Below the pieces are notes generated by a model. The model saw nothing but the letters and a program-made list of their open reading frames with translations. It was not told where the DNA came from and made no database searches. The translations under genes were made by a program, and so were the position numbers. Positions 45,124 to 55,655 of a stretch of 64,000 nucleotides of DNA are shown here, in pieces. The DNA is taken from NCBI RefSeq assembly GCF_029626265.1, contig NZ_JARUBN010000001.1:1302001-1366000 (forward strand), given 5' to 3'. Each line of letters begins with the position of its first letter. Positions within the stretch are counted from its first letter, which is position 1. The stretch is from Micromonospora sp. WMMD1102. GTDB taxonomy: Bacteria > Actinomycetota > Actinomycetes > Mycobacteriales > Micromonosporaceae.

Positions 45124-47646
45124 TCACCCGGCACCACCGGCGACCCGGCGCAGCAGCGCCTCCTGGAGGTTCACCAGCGGCGCGTCCGGGCTGCCCGTGC
45201 GCCTGATCCAGCGGCCGTCCCCGGTCAACTCGAACGCCTCGACCCCCGGGCTCATCGCGGTGGTCAGCAGCATGTCCAGCTCGGCCCGCGCGGTCGGGTC
45301 GGTCACCTGCACCAGGGCCTCCACCCGGCGGTCCAGGTTGCGGTGCATCAGGTCGGCCGAGCCGATCCAGAACTCGACACCGCCGTCCGGGGCGTCGGCG
45401 GCGAGCCCGGTGCCGAACCGGAACACCCGGGAGTGTTCGAGGAAGCGGCCGAGGATCGACCGGACCCGGATGTTCTCCGACAGTCCCGGGACACCCGGCC
45501 GCAGCGTGCACATTCCCCGGATCAGCAGGTCCACGTGCACCCCGGCCCGGGAGGCCCGGTAGAGCGCGTCCACGATCGCCTCGTCGACCAGGGCGTTGAC
45601 CTTGAACTGGACAAGTGCCGGCAGCCCTTTCCGGGCCCGGTCGATCTCGCCGTCGATCCGCTCGATCAGGCCGCGCCGGACGCCCTGCGGCGCCACCAGC
45701 AGCCGCCGGTACGACGTCTGCCGGCTGTACCCGGTCAGCACGTTGAACAGGTCGGTCAGGTCGGCCCCGATCTCCGGGTCGGCGGTGAGCATCCCGAAGT
45801 CCTCGTAGAGCCGGGCCGTCTTCGGGTGGTAGTTGCCGGTGCCGATGTGGCAGTACCGGCGGATCTGGTTGCCCTCCTGCCGGACCACGAGCGCGGTCTT
45901 GCAGTGCGTCTTCAGCCCGACCAGGCCGTAGACGACGTGGCAGCCGGCCCGCTCCAGCACCCGGGCCCAGCCGATGTTGGCCACCTCGTCGAACCGCGCC
46001 TTGATCTCCACCAGCACCACCACCTGCTTGCCGGCGGCGGCCGCGTCGATGAGCGCGTCCACGATCGGGGAGTCCCCGCTGGTTCGGTAGAGGGTCTGCT
46101 TGATGGCCAGCACGTTCGGGTCGGCGGCGGCCTGCTCGACGAAGCGCTGCACGCTTGTCGAGAACGAGTGGTAGGGGTGGTGCACCAGGATGTCGCCGTC
46201 GCGCAGGGTGGCGAAGACGCTGCGCGGCACCTCGCCCTCGGCCAGCCGGGGATGGGTGGCCGGCACGAACGGCGGGTCCTTCAGCTCGGGCCGGTTGGAC
46301 TCGTTGTAGACCTGCCAGAGCGCGGTCAGGTCGAGCAGCCCCGGCACCCGCAGCACGTCCTGGCTGTCCATGTCGAGTTCCCGGACCAGCAGTTCGAGCA
46401 CGTGGTCGGAGACGGAGGCGGCCACCTCCAGGCGTACCGGCGGGCCGAACCGGCGGCGGGCGAGTTCCCGTTCCAGGGCTTGCAGCAGGTCCTCGTCCCG
46501 GTCCTCGTCGACCTCCACCTCGGCGTTGCGGGTGACCCGGAACAGGTGGCACTCCACCACCTGCATCCCGGAGAAGAGCTGGTCGAGGTGGGCCGCGATC
46601 AGGTCCTCCACCGGCAGGTAGCGGTAGCCGGGCGCGTCCCGTTCCACCCGGACGAACCGGGGCACGTTGTTCGGCACCTTGACCCGGGCGAAGAGTTCCG
46701 AGCCACCGTCGGAGTCGCGGACCACCACCGCCAGGTTCAGCGACCGGCTGGAGATGTACGGGAACGGGTGTGCCGGGTCGACGGCGAGCGGGGTGAGTAC
46801 CGGGAAGATCTGCTCCCGGAAGTACGTCCGCAGCCGCTGCCGTTCCGGGGTGGGCAGGTCGGCCCAGTGCAGCAGCGCGATGTTCTCGGTGGCCAGCTTC
46901 GGCATCACCTCGTCGACGAAGCAGGCCGCGTGCCGGGCGACCAGGTCGGCGGCCAGCTCGGAGACGAGTTCGAGCTGGGTGGTCAGCGGCATCTGGTCGC
47001 CGCCCCGGACCGGCAGCCCGGCCTGCAACCTCCGCTTCAGGCCGGCGACCCGGACCATGTAGAACTCGTCCAGGTTGTTGGCGAAGATGGCGAGAAACTT
47101 GGCCCGCTCCAGCAGCGGGGTGTCCGGGTCCTCGGCCAGGGTCAGCACCCGGGCGTTGAAATCCAGCCAGGACAGCTCCCGGTTGAGGAACCGCCCCGAC
47201 GGCAGCGGTTCGGCCGGCTCCGCCACCGGTTCGGCGGCCGGCTCGGTCGTCGCCGGGCGGGCGGCCAGCCCGCTCTCCGGCACGGGACTGCCCGGCCCGG
47301 TCGCCGCCCCGCCGCGCCGGCCCCGCTCCGGGTTGTCGGCCAGGCCGGTCGCCGGGCTGCGGTCCGGCCCGCCGGTCTCGGCGCGGGCCGAGTCCGCGGC
47401 CTGGTCCACGGCCGCCGAACGGTCCGGTTCGGCGCCGGTGTCCGGTTCGACGGTGCCGTCCGGTTCGGCGGCCGGCTCGCGGTCGGTGTGCCCTTCCGGC
47501 CGCCCCTTCGACCGGGCGGCCCGGCCGGATGCCGTCGGGCGTTCGCCGCCGGCCCGGCCGGCCCGGGGCGTGCGGCTGGTCCTCGGGGTACGGGTGGAGT
47601 CGGTCCCCGGTTGTGGGGTCGTGCGGCGGGACGGCGGTGTGCTCAC
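45124..47646 (-). CDS. ppk1: polyphosphate kinase 1
   Basis: PPK1 reversibly polymerises the gamma-phosphate of ATP into polyphosphate. The 840-residue protein has an unusual ~155-residue low-complexity N-terminus (Arg/Glu/Pro/Ala-rich), then the PPK N, middle and C domains beginning [16 protein letters not shown]. The catalytic histidine region is [12 protein letters not shown] and [25 protein letters not shown] 47646 is the frame limit; a shorter start near residue 150 would still give a complete enzyme. It lies 68 bp upstream of the CYTH-CHAD gene on the same strand. Confidence 0.96.
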   Translation of the reverse strand: MSTPPSRRTTPQPGTDSTRTPRTSRTPRAGRAGGERPTASGRAARSKGRPEGHTDREPAAEPDGTVEPDTGAEPDRSAAVDQAADSARAETGGPDRSPATGLADNPERGRRGGAATGPGSPVPESGLAARPATTEPAAEPVAEPAEPLPSGRFLNRELSWLDFNARVLTLAEDPDTPLLERAKFLAIFANNLDEFYMVRVAGLKRRLQAGLPVRGGDQMPLTTQLELVSELAADLVARHAACFVDEVMPKLATENIALLHWADLPTPERQRLRTYFREQIFPVLTPLAVDPAHPFPYISSRSLNLAVVVRDSDGGSELFARVKVPNNVPRFVRVERDAPGYRYLPVEDLIAAHLDQLFSGMQVVECHLFRVTRNAEVEVDEDRDEDLLQALERELARRRFGPPVRLEVAASVSDHVLELLVRELDMDSQDVLRVPGLLDLTALWQVYNESNRPELKDPPFVPATHPRLAEGEVPRSVFATLRDGDILVHHPYHSFSTSVQRFVEQAAADPNVLAIKQTLYRTSGDSPIVDALIDAAAAGKQVVVLVEIKARFDEVANIGWARVLERAGCHVVYGLVGLKTHCKTALVVRQEGNQIRRYCHIGTGNYHPKTARLYEDFGMLTADPEIGADLTDLFNVLTGYSRQTSYRRLLVAPQGVRRGLIERIDGEIDRARKGLPALVQFKVNALVDEAIVDALYRASRAGVHVDLLIRGMCTLRPGVPGLSENIRVRSILGRFLEHSRVFRFGTGLAADAPDGGVEFWIGSADLMHRNLDRRVEALVQVTDPTARAELDMLLTTAMSPGVEAFELTGDGRWIRRTGSPDAPLVNLQEALLRRVAGGAG

Positions 47647-47699
47647 GACATCATCATTCCCCGCCGCGGGTTAACGGAAAATGAACTCGGCCCAGCGGG

Positions 47700-47897
47700 T
47701 CAGGGGAAGGTCGGCAGCGTGATCCGGACCAGCGTGCCGGCCGCGTCGTGCTCCAGCCGGACCCGCTGACCCAGCCGGAGCAGGCGCAGTCCGGAGGCGT
47801 CGAACGCGGTCGCCGGGAAGCTGACCCGGGTGCCGTCGTCGAGCAGCAGCGTGCCGGTCCGGGTCTGCGGGTCGTAGTCGGCCACCGTGCCCTGCAT
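47700..47897 (-). CDS. small OB/cold-shock-like protein
   Basis: The 65-residue protein begins [32 protein letters not shown], reminiscent of a cold-shock/OB strand pattern (G-x-V-x2-Y/F ... G-x2-x2-D) but without the RNP motifs. It is conserved-looking and cytoplasmic. ATG 47897 lies six bases after TACGGT (47904-47909), a leaderless start, so it is likely a real gene despite its size. It lies between ppk1 and fbiD on the same strand. Confidence 0.75.
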   Translation of the reverse strand: MQGTVADYDPQTRTGTLLLDDGTRVSFPATAFDASGLRLLRLGQRVRLEHDAAGTLVRITLPTFP

Positions 47898-47967
47898 GCC
47901 AGCACCGTACACCGGCGGGTGCGGCCCGGCGCTCGGGTCGGCGGTCTGCGGTCCGCGCGGGCGTGGG

Positions 47968-48612
47968 TCAGCGCTCGGCGCCGGCCGGCGCCGACCGCCG
48001 GGTCAGCGCTGCGGTGTGCCGGCCGAGCCCGAGTGCGGCGGCGGCCCGCAGGTCGGCCGGGGTGTCGACGTCGCGGCGCAGCGTCGGCCAGGCGCCGGTC
48101 AGCGGGCCGGCGCCGGAGGCCGTGTGCGCCGCCGCCGAGTACGGGCCGAACCGTGGGTCCAGGGCCGCTCCGGCGGTGGCGGTGAGCAGTACGGTGCCGG
48201 TGCCGGGCGCGTCCGCGACGAACCGGCGTACCCCGGCGGGCCCGTTCGCGGCGTGCAGTGCCTCGGCCAGTTCGGCCGGACGCAGCGCGGGCAGGTCGGC
48301 GGTGAGTGCCGCGACCGGGCCGCCGGAGGCGGCTGCCGCGCCCCGGGTGAACGCGGGGTTGAGCCCGGCGGCCGGCGGTTCGGGCACGATCCGGGCACCG
48401 AGCCGGCCCAGGGTACGCCCGGCCTCCGGATCGGCGGTCACCACCAGCACCTGTCCGACGGCCGGGCAGCCGAGCACCGCCTCGACGGTGTCCTCGGCCA
48501 GCGCCAGTGCCAGCAGCTCGTGCGGTACGCCGTCCAGCGCTCCGCGCAGCCGGCTCTTCGCCGACCAGAGCCGCTTGACCGGCACCACCACGGTCCAGTT
48601 CCGCTCCGCCAC
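47968..48612 (-). CDS. fbiD: phosphoenolpyruvate/2-phospho-L-lactate guanylyltransferase
   Basis: FbiD (CofC) activates phosphoenolpyruvate with GTP for coenzyme F420 synthesis. The 214-residue protein starts [17 protein letters not shown] and has [10 protein letters not shown] and the Asp-containing [12 protein letters not shown] region of the family. GTG 48612 lies six bases after CAGGAT, a leaderless start. The ppk-fbiD-gpsA order matches Rv2984-Rv2982c. Confidence 0.92.
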   Translation of the reverse strand: MAERNWTVVVPVKRLWSAKSRLRGALDGVPHELLALALAEDTVEAVLGCPAVGQVLVVTADPEAGRTLGRLGARIVPEPPAAGLNPAFTRGAAAASGGPVAALTADLPALRPAELAEALHAANGPAGVRRFVADAPGTGTVLLTATAGAALDPRFGPYSAAAHTASGAGPLTGAWPTLRRDVDTPADLRAAAALGLGRHTAALTRRSAPAGAER

Positions 48613-48772
48613 GGAACAATCCTGCCAGCTCGCGGCGGTCGCCCGTCCGGTGGCGTACCCCGCCCGGTGCGCACCCCTGGCTGGCCGTACCCGGGGCGAA
48701 CAGGCATGATTTCGCTGCGGGCGGCGGCACCCGGCCGGGCCGCGCCAGGGGTTGCGGCGACGAGGAGGCAGA

Positions 48773-49495
48773 GTGGGACGGCGCAGGCTGGGGTTCTGGG
48801 GGCGGTTCGCCGTCATGGTGGTCAAGCCGGTGCTGACCGTCTGGACCCGGCGCGAATGGCGTGGCATGGAGCATCTCCCGCCCTCCGGCGGGATCATCAT
48901 CGTGCCGAACCACCTGTCCCACTTCGACCCGCTGGTCTCGGCGCACTTCATCTACGACGCCGGCCGCTGGCCCAGCTTCCTGGGCAAGGCGAGTGTCTTC
49001 AAGGTGCCGGTGATCGGCCGGATCCTGTTGAAGTGCCGGCAGATCCCGGTGGAGCGCGGCACCGTCGACGCGGCCAGGTCGCTGGAGACGCTGGAGCGGG
49101 CGGTCAGGTCCGGTGCGGCGGTCGTGATCTACCCGGAGGGGACCACCACCCGGGAGCCGGAGCTGTGGCCGATGCGGGGCAAGACCGGCGCGGCCCGGCT
49201 GGCCCTGGCCACCGGCGCTCCGGTGGTGCCGGTGGTGATGTGGGGGCCGCAGCGGATCTTCGACCCGCGCGACAAGAAGGTCAGCCTGCGTCCGCGTACG
49301 CCGGTGACGGTGGTCGCCGGACCGCCGGTGGACCTGGCCCGCTGGAGCGGCGCGGTGCCGACCAAGACCGTACTCGACGAGATGACCGACGCCATCATGC
49401 TGCGGCTGCGCGACATGCTCGCCGAGGTCCGGGGCGGGACACCACCGCCGCTCTGGTCGGCCCAACAAAACCGGCGGACCGGAGAGCGGGCATGA
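48773..49495 (+). CDS. 1-acyl-sn-glycerol-3-phosphate acyltransferase-like protein
   Basis: The 240-residue PlsC-family protein carries NHLSHFDPL (the HX4D catalytic motif), a [11 protein letters not shown] substrate loop and the YPEGTTT motif. It acylates lysophosphatidate or a related lysophospholipid at the membrane. GTG 48773 follows GGAGG. It overlaps gpsA by ATGA, coupling two phospholipid-precursor genes. Confidence 0.92.
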   Translation: MGRRRLGFWGRFAVMVVKPVLTVWTRREWRGMEHLPPSGGIIIVPNHLSHFDPLVSAHFIYDAGRWPSFLGKASVFKVPVIGRILLKCRQIPVERGTVDAARSLETLERAVRSGAAVVIYPEGTTTREPELWPMRGKTGAARLALATGAPVVPVVMWGPQRIFDPRDKKVSLRPRTPVTVVAGPPVDLARWSGAVPTKTVLDEMTDAIMLRLRDMLAEVRGGTPPPLWSAQQNRRTGERA

Positions 49496-50487
49496 GCCAT
49501 GTCGCCGTGCTCGGTGCCGGCTCCTGGGGTACCGCCTTCGCCAAGGTGCTCGCCGACGCCGGCCGCGACGTGCGGATCTGGGCCCGTCGACCGGAGGTGG
49601 TAGAGGCGATCCGCAGCACCGGCAGCAACCCCGACTACCTGCCCCGGCTGCGCCTGCCGGCGGCGGTACGCGCCACCGCCGAGCCCGCCGAGGCGATCAC
49701 CGGTGCCGACCTGGTGGTGCTGGCGGTGCCCTCGCAGACCCTGCGCGGCAACCTGGCCGAGTGGGCCGGGCAGCTGGAGCCCGACTCCACGCTGGTCTCC
49801 CTGATGAAGGGGATCGAGCTGGGCACCACCAAGCGGATGAGCGAGGTGATCGTGGAGACCGCCGGGGTGGCGGCGGACCGGGTCGTGGTGGTCTCCGGCC
49901 CCAACCTCGCCCCCGAGATCGCCGCCGAGCAGCCCGCCGCGACCGTGGTCGCCTGCACCGACACCGACCGGGCGACCCTGGTGCAGGCGTCGGTGAACAC
50001 GCCGTACTTCCGGCCGTACACCAACGACGACGTGATCGGCTGCGAGCTGGGCGGTGCGGTCAAGAACGTGATCGCGCTGGCGTACGGCATCACCACCGCG
50101 ATGGGGCTGGGCGACAACACCCGGGCGACCCTGATCACCCGGGGGCTGGCCGAGACCGCCCGGCTCGGGGTGGCGCTCGGCGCCGACCCGCTCACCTTCG
50201 CCGGGCTGGCCGGCCTCGGCGACCTGGTGGCCAGCTGCTCGTCGCCACTGGCCCGGAACCGCACCTTCGGCGAGCAGCTGGGCCGGGGGGCGACCCTGGA
50301 GGAGGCGCAGGCGGCGACCCGGCAGACCGCCGAGGGGGTGAAGAGCTGCCTGGCGATCCGGGACCTGGCCCGGGCGCACGGCGTGGAGATGCCGATCACC
50401 GAGCAGGTCGAGCGGGTCTGCCACGAGGGCGCCGACCCGCACGCCGCGATGGCGGCCCTGATGAGCCGCAAGCCGAGGCCGGAGTGA
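49492..50487 (+). CDS. gpsA: NAD(P)-dependent glycerol-3-phosphate dehydrogenase
   Basis: GpsA makes sn-glycerol-3-phosphate for phospholipids. The 331-residue protein has the N-terminal [15 protein letters not shown] motif, [11 protein letters not shown], the catalytic lysine region [14 protein letters not shown] and a [14 protein letters not shown] motif. It overlaps the acyltransferase upstream (ATGA) and the next gene downstream (GTGA). Confidence 0.97.
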   Translation: MSHVAVLGAGSWGTAFAKVLADAGRDVRIWARRPEVVEAIRSTGSNPDYLPRLRLPAAVRATAEPAEAITGADLVVLAVPSQTLRGNLAEWAGQLEPDSTLVSLMKGIELGTTKRMSEVIVETAGVAADRVVVVSGPNLAPEIAAEQPAATVVACTDTDRATLVQASVNTPYFRPYTNDDVIGCELGGAVKNVIALAYGITTAMGLGDNTRATLITRGLAETARLGVALGADPLTFAGLAGLGDLVASCSSPLARNRTFGEQLGRGATLEEAQAATRQTAEGVKSCLAIRDLARAHGVEMPITEQVERVCHEGADPHAAMAALMSRKPRPE

Positions 50488-51680
50488 GCGGCGCCCGGCC
50501 GCGGCCGGGCGGTACCCCCGAGCCGGCGGACGGGGTGCGAGCCGGCCGGCCCGACGACCGGGCGGACTACGGCGACGGCACCCGGTGCGTGCACGCCGGC
50601 CTGCCGGAACCGGTACCGGGGGAGCCGTTCCTGCCCGGTCCGGTCTTCGCCGCCCCCTACCACCTGGACCCGGCGGGCGGCCCGGACGCGGCCCCGAACG
50701 GGTACGGCCGGCCGGACAATCCGACCCGGCGCGGGCTGGAGACGGCAATCGCCGAGCTGGAAGGTGGAGAAGAGTGCCTCGCCTTCGCCAGCGGGCAGGC
50801 GGCGATCACCGCGCTGCTCCTGGCGGTGCTCCGGCCCGGCGACACGGTGCTGCTTCCCACCGACGGATACTTCCCGGTGCGGGCGTTCGCCGCCGAGACG
50901 CTGCGCGGCATCGGCGTACGGGTCGAGTTCGTGCCGACCGCCGGCCCGTACCCGTCCTTCGACGGAGTGCGCCTGGTACTGGTCGAGACGCCGGCCAACC
51001 CGGGTCTGGACGTCTGCGACATCGCCGAGCTCGCCGGCCGGGCACACGCCGCCGGCACGCTGCTCGCGGTCGACAACACCACCGCCACGCCACTCGGCCA
51101 GCGACCGCTGGACCTCGGCGCGGACCTGGTGGTCGCCTCCGGCACCAAGGCGCTGACCGGGCACTCGGACCTGCTGCTCGGCTATGTTGCCGGCCGGGAC
51201 GCGCGCCTGCTGGACACGATCCGGGGTTGGCGGACCACCACCGGCGCCATTCCGGGCGCCTTCGACGCGTGGCTGGCGCACCGCTCACTGGCCACCCTGG
51301 ACCTGCGGCTGGCCCGGCAGAGCGCCAACGCGGCGGCGGTGGCGGCGACACTGCGGGCCCGCTCCGACGTCTCCGGCGTACGCTGGCCGGGGCTGGCCGA
51401 CGACCCCGCGTACCCGGTCGCCAGCCGGCAGCTCCGCCGGGTGCCCGGGATCGTCGCGTTCGACCTCGGCGACGCCGGCCGGGTGGCGCGGTTCCTGACC
51501 GCGAGCCGGCTGGTCTTCGCGGCGACCTCCTTCGGCGGCCTGCACACCAGCGCCGACCGGCGGGCCCAGTGGGGCGACGACGTGTCGCCCGGATTCGTCC
51601 GGCTCTCCTGCGGGGTAGAAGACGCCGCCGACCTGGTCGCCGACCTGACCACCGCGCTGGACGCGGCCGGCCCGGCCTGA
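50484..51680 (+). CDS. cystathionine gamma-lyase (PLP-dependent trans-sulfuration enzyme)
   Basis: The 398-residue Cys/Met-metabolism PLP enzyme has [68 protein letters not shown] with the PLP lysine, and the C-terminal [12 protein letters not shown]. Cystathionine gamma-lyase is the best family call; gamma-synthase or methionine gamma-lyase are possible. GTG 50484 overlaps the gpsA stop. Confidence 0.9.
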   Translation: MSGARPRPGGTPEPADGVRAGRPDDRADYGDGTRCVHAGLPEPVPGEPFLPGPVFAAPYHLDPAGGPDAAPNGYGRPDNPTRRGLETAIAELEGGEECLAFASGQAAITALLLAVLRPGDTVLLPTDGYFPVRAFAAETLRGIGVRVEFVPTAGPYPSFDGVRLVLVETPANPGLDVCDIAELAGRAHAAGTLLAVDNTTATPLGQRPLDLGADLVVASGTKALTGHSDLLLGYVAGRDARLLDTIRGWRTTTGAIPGAFDAWLAHRSLATLDLRLARQSANAAAVAATLRARSDVSGVRWPGLADDPAYPVASRQLRRVPGIVAFDLGDAGRVARFLTASRLVFAATSFGGLHTSADRRAQWGDDVSPGFVRLSCGVEDAADLVADLTTALDAAGPA

Positions 51681-51865
51681 CGCGTCCCGACTCGCCGCTG
51701 TCCTGCCGGGCGCGGCGGCCGAGAATCCGTGGCCCGTGGCGTGGCGCGTGGCCCGGGGCCCGGAGGCGTGGCCCGGGGACCGTGGGTCGAGCGCCGAGGG
51801 TCGAGGGTCGAGGGCCGGGCGCTGGGATCGGGACGCTTCGCGCCCGGCCGGGGACTATCCGCCGG

Positions 51866-51970
51866 GGAGACTGTCGAGCTGGGTGCACAGGCGGGGCACC
51901 GTGGCTGGCTGGGTGCAGGCGGGGCACCGTGGCTGGCTGGGCGCACAGGCGGGGCAGCTCGACAGTCTCC
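51866..51970. repeat. inverted-repeat-bounded element, copy 2
   Basis: Perfect 16-bp terminal repeats (51866-51881, starting GGAGACTGTCGAGCTG, and 51955-51970) enclose 2.6 tandem copies of a ~30-bp unit (51881-51910, 51911-51938, 51939-51957). The ends match copy 1 at 38325-38559. The rest of the 51681-52101 gap has G-rich GGGTCGAG repeats and no supported gene. Confidence 0.75.
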
Positions 51971-52101
51971 AGATCGGGGTACCGCCGTCCGCCGTCGAGG
52001 TGGCCCGCTCCGGGATCCGGCAGGCGGCCAGGGGGGTGCGGGACTACGCCGGGTAGGGCAGGGTATGGAGATCGGTCGGGCGCGCACCGGGGAGGCACAC
52101 C

Positions 52102-53145
52102 ATGGCGAACTCGGAAGTACCGGTCGTGGTCGGGCTCGACAACGGCGGTAACAGCAACAACGCCACCGTGCTGGACGCGACCGGGCGGTTCCTGGTCGAC
52201 CAGTTGGTCGAGACCCCGTGCCGGGTGCTGGAGGGGCCGGACGCGGCGGTCGAGGCGCTCGCGGCGGCGATGGAGCAGGTACTGGCGCGTACCGGCACCG
52301 GGCGGGAGCAGGTCCGGGCGGTCGGGTTGGACACCCCGGGGCCGGCCAGTGCGACCGGGGTCATCTCGTCGAAGGGCTCGACGAACTTCTCCCAGCCGGG
52401 CTGGCGCGGATTCGACATCCGGGGCGCCCTGGAACGCCGGCTCGGCGTTCCGGTGGTCTACCACAACGACGGCAACGCGGCCGCGCTCTACGCCCACCAC
52501 TCGTACTTCGCTGCCGAGGCGGCACGGCGTTCCTCGGTCTCCGCGATCGTCGGGACCGGGCTCGGCGGTGGCGTGGTCGTCGACGGGCGGGTGGTGACCG
52601 GCACCGCCGGGATGGCCGGCGAACTCGGCCACGTGCACATCCCGATGTTCGGCCTGCTCGCCGAGGGCCAGCCGGTGCCGGTCTGCAACTGCGGGTTCGT
52701 CGGGGACGTGGAGAGCGTCGCCTCGCTGACCGGCATCCGGCGCAACCTGCTGCCGTACTGGCTGGGCCGGTACGCCGGGCACCCGCTCGCCGAACTCGAC
52801 CCGGTCGGCGCCGCCAGGCAGGTCCGGTCGTACGGGGTGGACGGCGACCCGATGGCGCTGCGGATCTTCGAGCAGCAGGCGATGGCGCTGGGCCGGCTCT
52901 TCACCATCGTCGCCAACTTCACCGACCCGGACGGGTACTTCGTCGGGGGTGGCGTGGTGGAGGCGACGCCGGACTTCCGGAACTGGTTCCTGGCCACCGT
53001 ACGGGAGCACACCACGCTCCGCACCGAGCAGGCCGAACGGGCCCGGTTCGCGCTGGTACCGGATCTCGACATGGCCGGGGCCCGGGGCGCCGCCATCGCC
53101 GCGCTGAAGCTGCTGGACGGAGCCGCCGCTCCGACGGTGGGGTAA
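52102..53145 (+). CDS. ROK family protein (sugar kinase type)
   Basis: The 347-residue protein has the ROK N-terminal phosphate loop as GLDNGGNSNNATV (usual form DxGGT), the substrate His in GELGHVHIP, NDGNAAAL, and GTGLGGGVVVDG. The zinc motif reads CNCGFVGDVES, so the third cysteine of CxCGxxGCxE is replaced by Asp. It has no HTH, so it is a kinase type rather than a repressor type. Substrate (glucose or another hexose) is unknown. Confidence 0.88.
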   Translation: MANSEVPVVVGLDNGGNSNNATVLDATGRFLVDQLVETPCRVLEGPDAAVEALAAAMEQVLARTGTGREQVRAVGLDTPGPASATGVISSKGSTNFSQPGWRGFDIRGALERRLGVPVVYHNDGNAAALYAHHSYFAAEAARRSSVSAIVGTGLGGGVVVDGRVVTGTAGMAGELGHVHIPMFGLLAEGQPVPVCNCGFVGDVESVASLTGIRRNLLPYWLGRYAGHPLAELDPVGAARQVRSYGVDGDPMALRIFEQQAMALGRLFTIVANFTDPDGYFVGGGVVEATPDFRNWFLATVREHTTLRTEQAERARFALVPDLDMAGARGAAIAALKLLDGAAAPTVG

Positions 53146-53263
53146 CCGGGAGAGCCGGCGGTAGGGGAGACCCCACCCTGACCGGCTCAGGGTCGCAGAA
53201 CCCCGGGATCGCTCCGGGATCACGCCGGATTCGCCACTACGCCGGCGCGACGACGCTGGTCAC

Positions 53264-53917
53264 ATGATGGCCAGATCCCTGACCCAGCCGTGGACCGCCG
53301 CCCGACCGCTGACCCTGGTCGCCGCCCTCGGCATCGTCGCGACGGCGACTCTGGGCGTCGCGGCACACCTCGCCCCCGACCCCGGGATGAGTCCGCTGTC
53401 GCTCACGATCAGCGACTACGCGGTGTCGAACAACGGCTGGCCGATGAACCTCGCGATCCTGGTCCTCGGCGTCACCTCGCTGGCCGTACCGCTGGCGTTG
53501 CGGGCCGCCCGGGTCGAGGTGGGACGCCTCGCCGAGGCGCTGCTGCTGGTCTGGTGCCTCGGGCTGATCAGCTCGGCGCTGGTCCCGACCGACCCGCTCG
53601 GGGCGGCCGAGCTGAGTACCCGGGGCTACCTGCACCGCTACGTCTCGGTGGCTGCCTTCGTCGCGCTGCCGATCGCGACGCTGGTGGCGGTCCGGCGGCT
53701 TGCCGCCGACGCGCGCTGGCGGGACGCCGTACGCCCACTGCGGGTGCTGGCCGGAACCAGCGTGCTCGCCCTGCTCGCGCTCTACTACGTCGCTTTTCCC
53801 GGTGGACGGGTGATGATGGGCCTGGTCGAGCGGATCCTGGTACTCGTCGAGATGGCGCTGCTCGCGGTCCTGGTCGTCCGGCTGCACCGGGTCACCGGCG
53901 ACCGTGCCAACCGCTGA
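53264..53917 (+). CDS. DUF998 membrane protein
   Basis: The 217-residue protein has six predicted membrane helices and the DUF998 features (PLSLTISDYAVSNNGWPMNLAILVLG, SALVPTDPLGAAELSTRGYLHRYVSVAAF). Function unknown. ATG 53264 (or 53267) starts it; no clear ribosome site is visible. Confidence 0.88.
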   Translation: MMARSLTQPWTAARPLTLVAALGIVATATLGVAAHLAPDPGMSPLSLTISDYAVSNNGWPMNLAILVLGVTSLAVPLALRAARVEVGRLAEALLLVWCLGLISSALVPTDPLGAAELSTRGYLHRYVSVAAFVALPIATLVAVRRLAADARWRDAVRPLRVLAGTSVLALLALYYVAFPGGRVMMGLVERILVLVEMALLAVLVVRLHRVTGDRANR

Positions 53918-53928
53918 CCGTGCCACCG

Positions 53929-53974
53929 CCACGCCCCCCGCCCGCCGGCCCGGACCGGCGGACAGGGGGCGTGG
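53929..53974. terminator. terminator between DUF998 and DUF397 genes
   Basis: A 10-bp outer stem (53929-53938 with 53965-53974) with an inner GCCGG/CCGGC hairpin lies between convergent genes. Confidence 0.65.
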
Positions 53975-54043
53975 GGCACCGGAGCTGGGCGGACCGAGCC
54001 GTGCCGGGGGGACGCAGCCCGGTGACCGCCGCCTCCCCCGAGG

Positions 54044-54268
54044 TCAGGGGAGAGTGGGGGAGGTGGGCAGCGCGGTGGTGAATGCGGTCCAGGCGGCCGG
54101 CGCGAAGAGCAGCACCGGTCCGGTGGTGTCCTTGGAGTCGCGGACGGCCACCGCGTCGTCGGTGGCCCCGGCGACCAGGGCGAACTCGACACAGGCGCCC
54201 TGGTCTCCACTGTGGCTGCTCTTGCGCCAGGGGGCCCTGCCGAGCAGGTCGGTCGTCTCCGGTGACAT
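54044..54268 (-). CDS. DUF397 domain protein
   Basis: The 74-residue protein has the DUF397 signature WRKSSHSGDQGACVEFA...VAVRDSKD.TGPVLLF. These small proteins are encoded next to XRE/DUF5753 regulators in actinomycetes (the BldB-related family) and act with them. It starts one base after the regulator stop, so the pair is co-transcribed. Confidence 0.93.
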   Translation of the reverse strand: MSPETTDLLGRAPWRKSSHSGDQGACVEFALVAGATDDAVAVRDSKDTTGPVLLFAPAAWTAFTTALPTSPTLP

Positions 54269-54269
54269 C

Positions 54270-55115
54270 TCACAGTCCTTTCAGGAGGCGGTAGATGGTG
54301 TCGCGGCTTTCCGCCGGACTCAGCGCCACTGCGCGCAGGTGTTCCATGATCTTCGAGCAGGTCCGCAGGTCGTCCGGCCGGTCGAGGATCAGTTGACCGG
54401 CGACCGTCTCCACCGAGGCGAGGATCGGGTCCTCCGGGTCGGCGAACTCGAGGATGTGCAGCGAACCACGGGTGCCCCGGTGGTAACCGGCCTTCAGCGG
54501 GATGACCTGGATGGTCACGTTCGGCAGCTCGGACATCTTGAGCAGGCTCCTCAGCTGGGCCGCCATCACCGCCTCGCCGCCGACCGGGCGCAGTAGCGCG
54601 CCTTCGTCGACGATGGCGTCGAAGATCGGCGGGTTCGTCTCCTTCAGCCGTTCCTGCCGGCCGATCCGGATCTGCACCCGCTGCTCCACCTCCTCGTCAC
54701 CGAGGGTGTGCGGGCCGCCGCGCATGATCGCCCTGATGTACTCCGTGGTCTGGAGCAGACCCGGGACGACCGAGGGCTCGAAGTTGGCGATCGCGGTGGC
54801 CTCGGCCTCGACGGCGATGAAGTCGATCGTCCGGCGGTCCAGGATGTACGAGTACGAGACCCACCAGCCTGGCTTACGGGCCTCCTTGGCGAGCCGCACC
54901 ATCTCCTCCAGCTCGCTCTCCGGCCGCCGGTAGAGGGTGAGCAGGGCGCGTACCGAGGCCGGGCTGACCATCGTCTGCGCGTTCTCGTAGCGGGAGAGCG
55001 TACTGCGGGTGCTGTTGATCTCGTCGGCCGCCTGTTCGAGGGTGAGGCCGGCCGCCTCCCGGGCATGGCGCAGCGCGATGCCGAGACGGCGGGCGCGGAA
55101 CGACTTCGGAGCCAT
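54270..55115 (-). CDS. XRE-family regulator with DUF5753 domain
   Basis: The 281-residue protein has an N-terminal HTH (LGIALRHAREAAGLTLEQAADEINSTRSTLSRYENAQTMVSP) and a C-terminal DUF5753 domain (FEPSVVPGLLQTTEYIRAI, LPNVTIQVIPLKAGYH). It pairs with the DUF397 protein, as in many developmental or antibiotic-related switches of actinomycetes, but a specific role is unknown. ATG 55115 lies six bases after CAGGAT, a leaderless start. Confidence 0.93.
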   Translation of the reverse strand: MAPKSFRARRLGIALRHAREAAGLTLEQAADEINSTRSTLSRYENAQTMVSPASVRALLTLYRRPESELEEMVRLAKEARKPGWWVSYSYILDRRTIDFIAVEAEATAIANFEPSVVPGLLQTTEYIRAIMRGGPHTLGDEEVEQRVQIRIGRQERLKETNPPIFDAIVDEGALLRPVGGEAVMAAQLRSLLKMSELPNVTIQVIPLKAGYHRGTRGSLHILEFADPEDPILASVETVAGQLILDRPDDLRTCSKIMEHLRAVALSPAESRDTIYRLLKGL

Positions 55116-55350
55116 GCATCGATCCTGTCACATGTAATCGGGAATGTGTGCATGAGAGAAGCTACGTGAGAGTTGCATTCACGCGTTCACAACTGGCAAT
55201 CTGTCATCACGTCCTCACCGCCGGTGGTCGTGTCGACGGTGGCTGTGGGTGACCGAAGGGGAATGAGGCGCACGGCGATCGGACCTTCCCGTACCCGATC
55301 GCCGTGTCCCTCCCGCCGGCAACGCGGACCTGGAGGTGACAGATGACCCC

Positions 55351-55593
55351 GTGCTGGCCGGAGCGGTCGCGGTGACCCGGTTCCTCGTGGTGCTCACCGA
55401 CGTACGGCCGTTGGGCAACCAGGGCCGGGACGAGCGGATCGAGCCGGAACGGCGCCGCCAGGTCGTCGGTGCCACCAGCCGGGAGGCGGCCGACCGGATC
55501 GCCACCGCGTTCGCGGCACTCGGCATGGTGCGGGCCGGACGGCAGCGGGTCAAGGTGCTCGCGATCGGCCGGCGACGCTCCCTGACCGGCTGA
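55351..55593 (+). CDS. small hypothetical protein
   Basis: The frame 55336-55593 encodes about 80 residues (TRFLVVLTDVRPLGNQGRDERIEPERRR, then GMVRAGRQRVKVLAIGRRR). It begins with a beta-strand and ends basic. The start is unclear. GGAGG at 55332-55336 fits an out-of-frame ATG at 55343 whose 10-codon ORF ends in TGA 55373-55375, overlapping an in-frame GTG at 55372, which suggests coupled translation. I use GTG 55351 provisionally. No homolog is known to me. Confidence 0.45.
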   Translation: MLAGAVAVTRFLVVLTDVRPLGNQGRDERIEPERRRQVVGATSREAADRIATAFAALGMVRAGRQRVKVLAIGRRRSLTG

Positions 55594-55655
55594 CCGGCTG
55601 ACCGGCTGGCGGGGTCGGCCGGGGTGCCCGGCGGCGATGCCGGCCCCGGCCGCCG

